Below are positions 5,636 through 7,638 of a stretch of 7,638 nucleotides of DNA, in pieces (positions within the stretch are counted from its first letter, which is position 1; each line of letters starts with the position of its first letter). The position numbers and the translations under genes are program-made. The notes under the pieces were generated by a model. The model had not been told where the DNA came from. It worked only from the letters and a program-made list of their open reading frames with translations, and did not search any database. The DNA lies in assembly GCA_013044085.1 (NCBI GenBank), contig JABEVI010000089.1:1-7638 (forward strand), read 5' to 3'. This DNA comes from Steroidobacteraceae bacterium (GTDB taxonomy: Bacteria > Pseudomonadota > Gammaproteobacteria > Steroidobacterales > Steroidobacteraceae).

Positions 5636-7297
5636 ATGAACCGCCTCCTGCGCATGATCGGGCTCAAGATCCCGCCACCCCTGGCCGTTGCGGCGTTGCT
5701 GCTCGCATTCTCGAGCGGCTGCGCGGCGGCAATGCCGCCGACACTGGATGCCGCCGTTGCCCGCGGCGCCGGCGACCGGATGGGTGGCCGGCCGGTCGCG
5801 CACGAGAACTCTCTGCTGCGCGCCATCTATGCCCGTCACCCCGGACCCTTGTGGCTCGCGGCAGGCGGACTCACGCCAGAAGGCCGGCGACTGATCGAGC
5901 TGTTGCAATCGGCGGCGCGCTTCGGCCTGGATCCGCGCGACTATGCGGCCGGGTCGCTCGCCGCGGCGGCTGCACTGAGAAGCGGTACGGCGCTCGAACT
6001 CAAGCTGACACGCGCGGCGATCCGCCTGGTCACCGACCTGCATTACGGCCGTGTCGACCCGCGTGCCGCCGGTTTCGAATTACCGCCGCGGCCGCGGAAT
6101 CTCGACGTCGCGGCAGCCGTCACGGCGCTCGCCGCCGCGCCGCACGTGCGCGCGGCCCTCGCGGGGATCGAACCACCGTTCTATCACTACCGCCTCCTCG
6201 AGCGGGCACTCGCGAGGTATCGTCTGCTGGCCGCCGAGCCCGGCCTGACGCGCCTGCCGCCGCTGCCGCGCCGCAACCTCGAAGCCGGCGACGCCTATGC
6301 CGGAGTGCCGGCATTGCGCCGCCGCCTCGCCGCCGTCGGCGATTTGCCGGCCGCCGCGGCTGACGCCACGGTGACGCCGGCGACCGGGGTGCTCGATGCG
6401 GCGCTCGTCGACGCGCTGAAGCGCTTCGAACTGCGCCACGGACTCGCCGCCGACGGCGTGCTCGGGCCGCAAACCTTCGCCGCATTGACGACGCCGATGT
6501 CCCACCGGGTCGAGCAGATCGACCTCACGCTCGAGCGCTGGCGCTGGCTGCCGCCGTTCAGCGCCCCGCCGATCATCGTCAACATCCCGCAATTCCGCTT
6601 GTTCGCGTTTCCAACGACCGCCGACCGCGTCGCCGGCATGCTGCAGATGGCTGTGATCGTGGGGCAGACCTACCCGCTGATGCGCACGCCGGTGTTCACC
6701 GGGAAAATCCGCTACGTCGTGTTCCGCCCCTACTGGAACGTACCGCGCAGCATCCTCGACAAGGAGATGCTGCCGCGGATCAGGCAGAACCCGGACTACC
6801 TCGCCAAGAACCACTTGGAACTCGTGCGTGGCGAGAGCGACTCCTCGCCGGTCGTCGCACCCTCGAGCGCGGCGATCGCCGCGCTCGCCGCCGGCCGCCT
6901 GCGGCTGCGCCAGCGGCCGGGCGAAGACAACGCCCTTGGTCTGGTGAAATTCATCTTCCCGAACGCCCACGACGTCTATCTGCACGGCACACCAGCCCAC
7001 CGGCTGTTCCGCGAGACCCGCCGCGCCTTCAGCCACGGCTGTATCCGCGTCCGTGACCCGGTCGCACTCGCTCGCTACGTGCTGCGCAACGGTCCCGGCC
7101 GTTGGGACAGCGTGAGGATCCTCGCCGCTATGCACGGCCGCAACGCCGTCCGCGTTGAACTCCCGCAGCCACAACCGGTGATGATCCTGTACGGCACGGC
7201 GCTCGCCACCGAGGCCGGACCGGTCGATTTCTTCGCTGACCTGTATGGCGAGGACCGGCGCCTCGCCGCGCTGCTGCGCCGTCACGGCGCGAGCTGA
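5636..7297 (+). CDS. Periplasmic L,D-transpeptidase (LdtD/YcbB type)
   Basis: Peptidoglycan enzyme of the YkuD fold that makes 3-3 (DAP-DAP) cross-links. The family is insensitive to most beta-lactams apart from carbapenems. The 553 residues show the LdtD layout. A signal peptide covers residues 1-32, with basic N-region (MNRLLRMIGLK) and hydrophobic core (LAVAALLLAF). A scaffold-like helical domain spans about 57-190 (LLRAIYARHPGPLW, GLDPRDYAAG), and a peptidoglycan-binding domain about 219-286 (VDALKRFELRHGLAADGVLGPQT). The catalytic domain runs from about 313 to 487. Its active site is His450 (LHGTP) and Cys469 (SHGCIRV), 19 residues apart as in E. coli LdtD. The tail PVMILYGTA...FFADLYGEDRRL is also typical. 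SSGC at 26-29 is a poor lipobox (Ser at -3), so a soluble or membrane-tethered periplasmic protein is likelier than a lipoprotein. The start is the first ATG before a signal peptide; no good SD is visible, and Met7 (5654) is an alternative. Confidence 0.95.
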   Translation: MNRLLRMIGLKIPPPLAVAALLLAFSSGCAAAMPPTLDAAVARGAGDRMGGRPVAHENSLLRAIYARHPGPLWLAAGGLTPEGRRLIELLQSAARFGLDPRDYAAGSLAAAAALRSGTALELKLTRAAIRLVTDLHYGRVDPRAAGFELPPRPRNLDVAAAVTALAAAPHVRAALAGIEPPFYHYRLLERALARYRLLAAEPGLTRLPPLPRRNLEAGDAYAGVPALRRRLAAVGDLPAAAADATVTPATGVLDAALVDALKRFELRHGLAADGVLGPQTFAALTTPMSHRVEQIDLTLERWRWLPPFSAPPIIVNIPQFRLFAFPTTADRVAGMLQMAVIVGQTYPLMRTPVFTGKIRYVVFRPYWNVPRSILDKEMLPRIRQNPDYLAKNHLELVRGESDSSPVVAPSSAAIAALAAGRLRLRQRPGEDNALGLVKFIFPNAHDVYLHGTPAHRLFRETRRAFSHGCIRVRDPVALARYVLRNGPGRWDSVRILAAMHGRNAVRVELPQPQPVMILYGTALATEAGPVDFFADLYGEDRRLAALLRRHGAS

Positions 7298-7344
7298 AGT
7301 GGCGGCGTCAGGCGCTCGAGGGGTTGGCTAAAAAAGACTCACAT

Positions 7345-7638
7345 ATGATGCATTATGCGGTTTTAAAGACATTGGGCGCGGAGGCGGCGGGTCTCGCGGT
7401 GCCGAACTTGCGGCTATCCGCTAACCGGCAGTTGCTCGTCGTCGAGCGCTTCGATTTAGGAGCCGACGGGAACTACCTCGGCCTCGAAGACTTCTGCGTG
7501 CTCGATGGCCGGCGTGGCCATGGCCGGTACGATGGCTCGTATGAGCAGATCGCACGGCGAATCAAAGATTTCGTTTCCCCGGCGCTCGTGAGGCAATCCC
7601 TCGAGCAGTTTGCCCTCATGGTGGCCTACAGTTGCAGC
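7345..7638 (+). pseudogene. HipA-type kinase fragment, 5'-truncated and cut by the window edge
   Basis: The 98 visible residues match the middle of HipA-like kinases, the toxins of HipBA-type toxin-antitoxin modules that phosphorylate targets such as GltX. Recognisable parts are LGAEAAGLAVPNLRL, LLVVERFDLGADG, YLGLEDFCVLDG, RYDGSYEQIA and the start of the helix leading to the catalytic loop (LEQFALMVAYSC). In the family the RNGDAHLKN catalytic motif should follow just past the edge. The N-terminal lobe of roughly 150 residues, including the HipA N1 domain and ATP-binding strands, is absent. The intact L,D-transpeptidase gene ends only 47 nt before the ATG, so there is no room for it. No SD precedes the paired ATGs at 7345/7348, and no hipB antitoxin gene is visible. 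Two TTA codons and an AT-rich start contrast with the neighbours and suggest acquired DNA. It is probably a decayed remnant; expression of a short form cannot be excluded. Confidence 0.7.

Noticed and set aside
6080..7285. 401-codon minus-strand frame opposite the L,D-transpeptidase gene
   Set aside because: The plus strand carries an intact catalytic domain with His450 and Cys469. The minus-strand product is compositionally biased without domains.
7288..7320. Possible terminator hairpin after the L,D-transpeptidase gene (CGAGC...GCTCG)
   Set aside because: The stem is 5 bp with a loop of about 19 nt and no T-run on the plus strand after it.

Overview
The window is uniformly GC-rich except near its right end. 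It looks like chromosomal DNA of a Gram-negative proteobacterium, perhaps a gammaproteobacterium. The evidence is a PrpD-type methylcitrate pathway closely resembling the enterobacterial enzymes and a periplasmic L,D-transpeptidase of the LdtD/YcbB type. The genus cannot be named from the sequence.

Positions 1-4410 hold a right-to-left methylcitrate-cycle operon: a weak promoter, a possible 19-codon leader ORF, prpB (2-methylisocitrate lyase), prpC (2-methylcitrate synthase), prpD (2-methylcitrate dehydratase), then a short-chain dehydrogenase whose 3' end leaves the window. Spacing is tight: a 4-nt ATGA overlap (leader/prpB), a 21-nt gap (prpB/prpC), an 11-nt overlap (prpC/prpD) and a 34-nt gap (prpD/SDR). 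PrpC joins propionyl-CoA and oxaloacetate, PrpD dehydrates 2-methylcitrate, and after rehydration PrpB cleaves 2-methylisocitrate into pyruvate and succinate. No propionyl-CoA synthetase (prpE), aconitase, acnD or prpF is visible.

Positions 4424-5542 encode an AraC-family regulator on the same strand, directly upstream of the operon and probably its local regulator. A 93-bp gap separates it from a divergent L,D-transpeptidase gene at 5636-7297 (plus strand), a cell-wall enzyme unrelated to propionate metabolism.

From 7345 to the right edge, a plus-strand reading frame matches the middle of a HipA-type kinase. Its N-terminal lobe is missing, and it begins in a more AT-rich stretch with TTA codons, so it is probably a truncated, acquired remnant.

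No RNA gene, CRISPR array, insertion sequence or convincing terminator was seen. I found no clearly new multi-gene system. The observations most worth following are the leader ORF that may be coupled to prpB, an unusual His-Cys-Cys replacement in the PrpB substrate-pocket segment, the SDR gene appended to the operon, and the truncated HipA.
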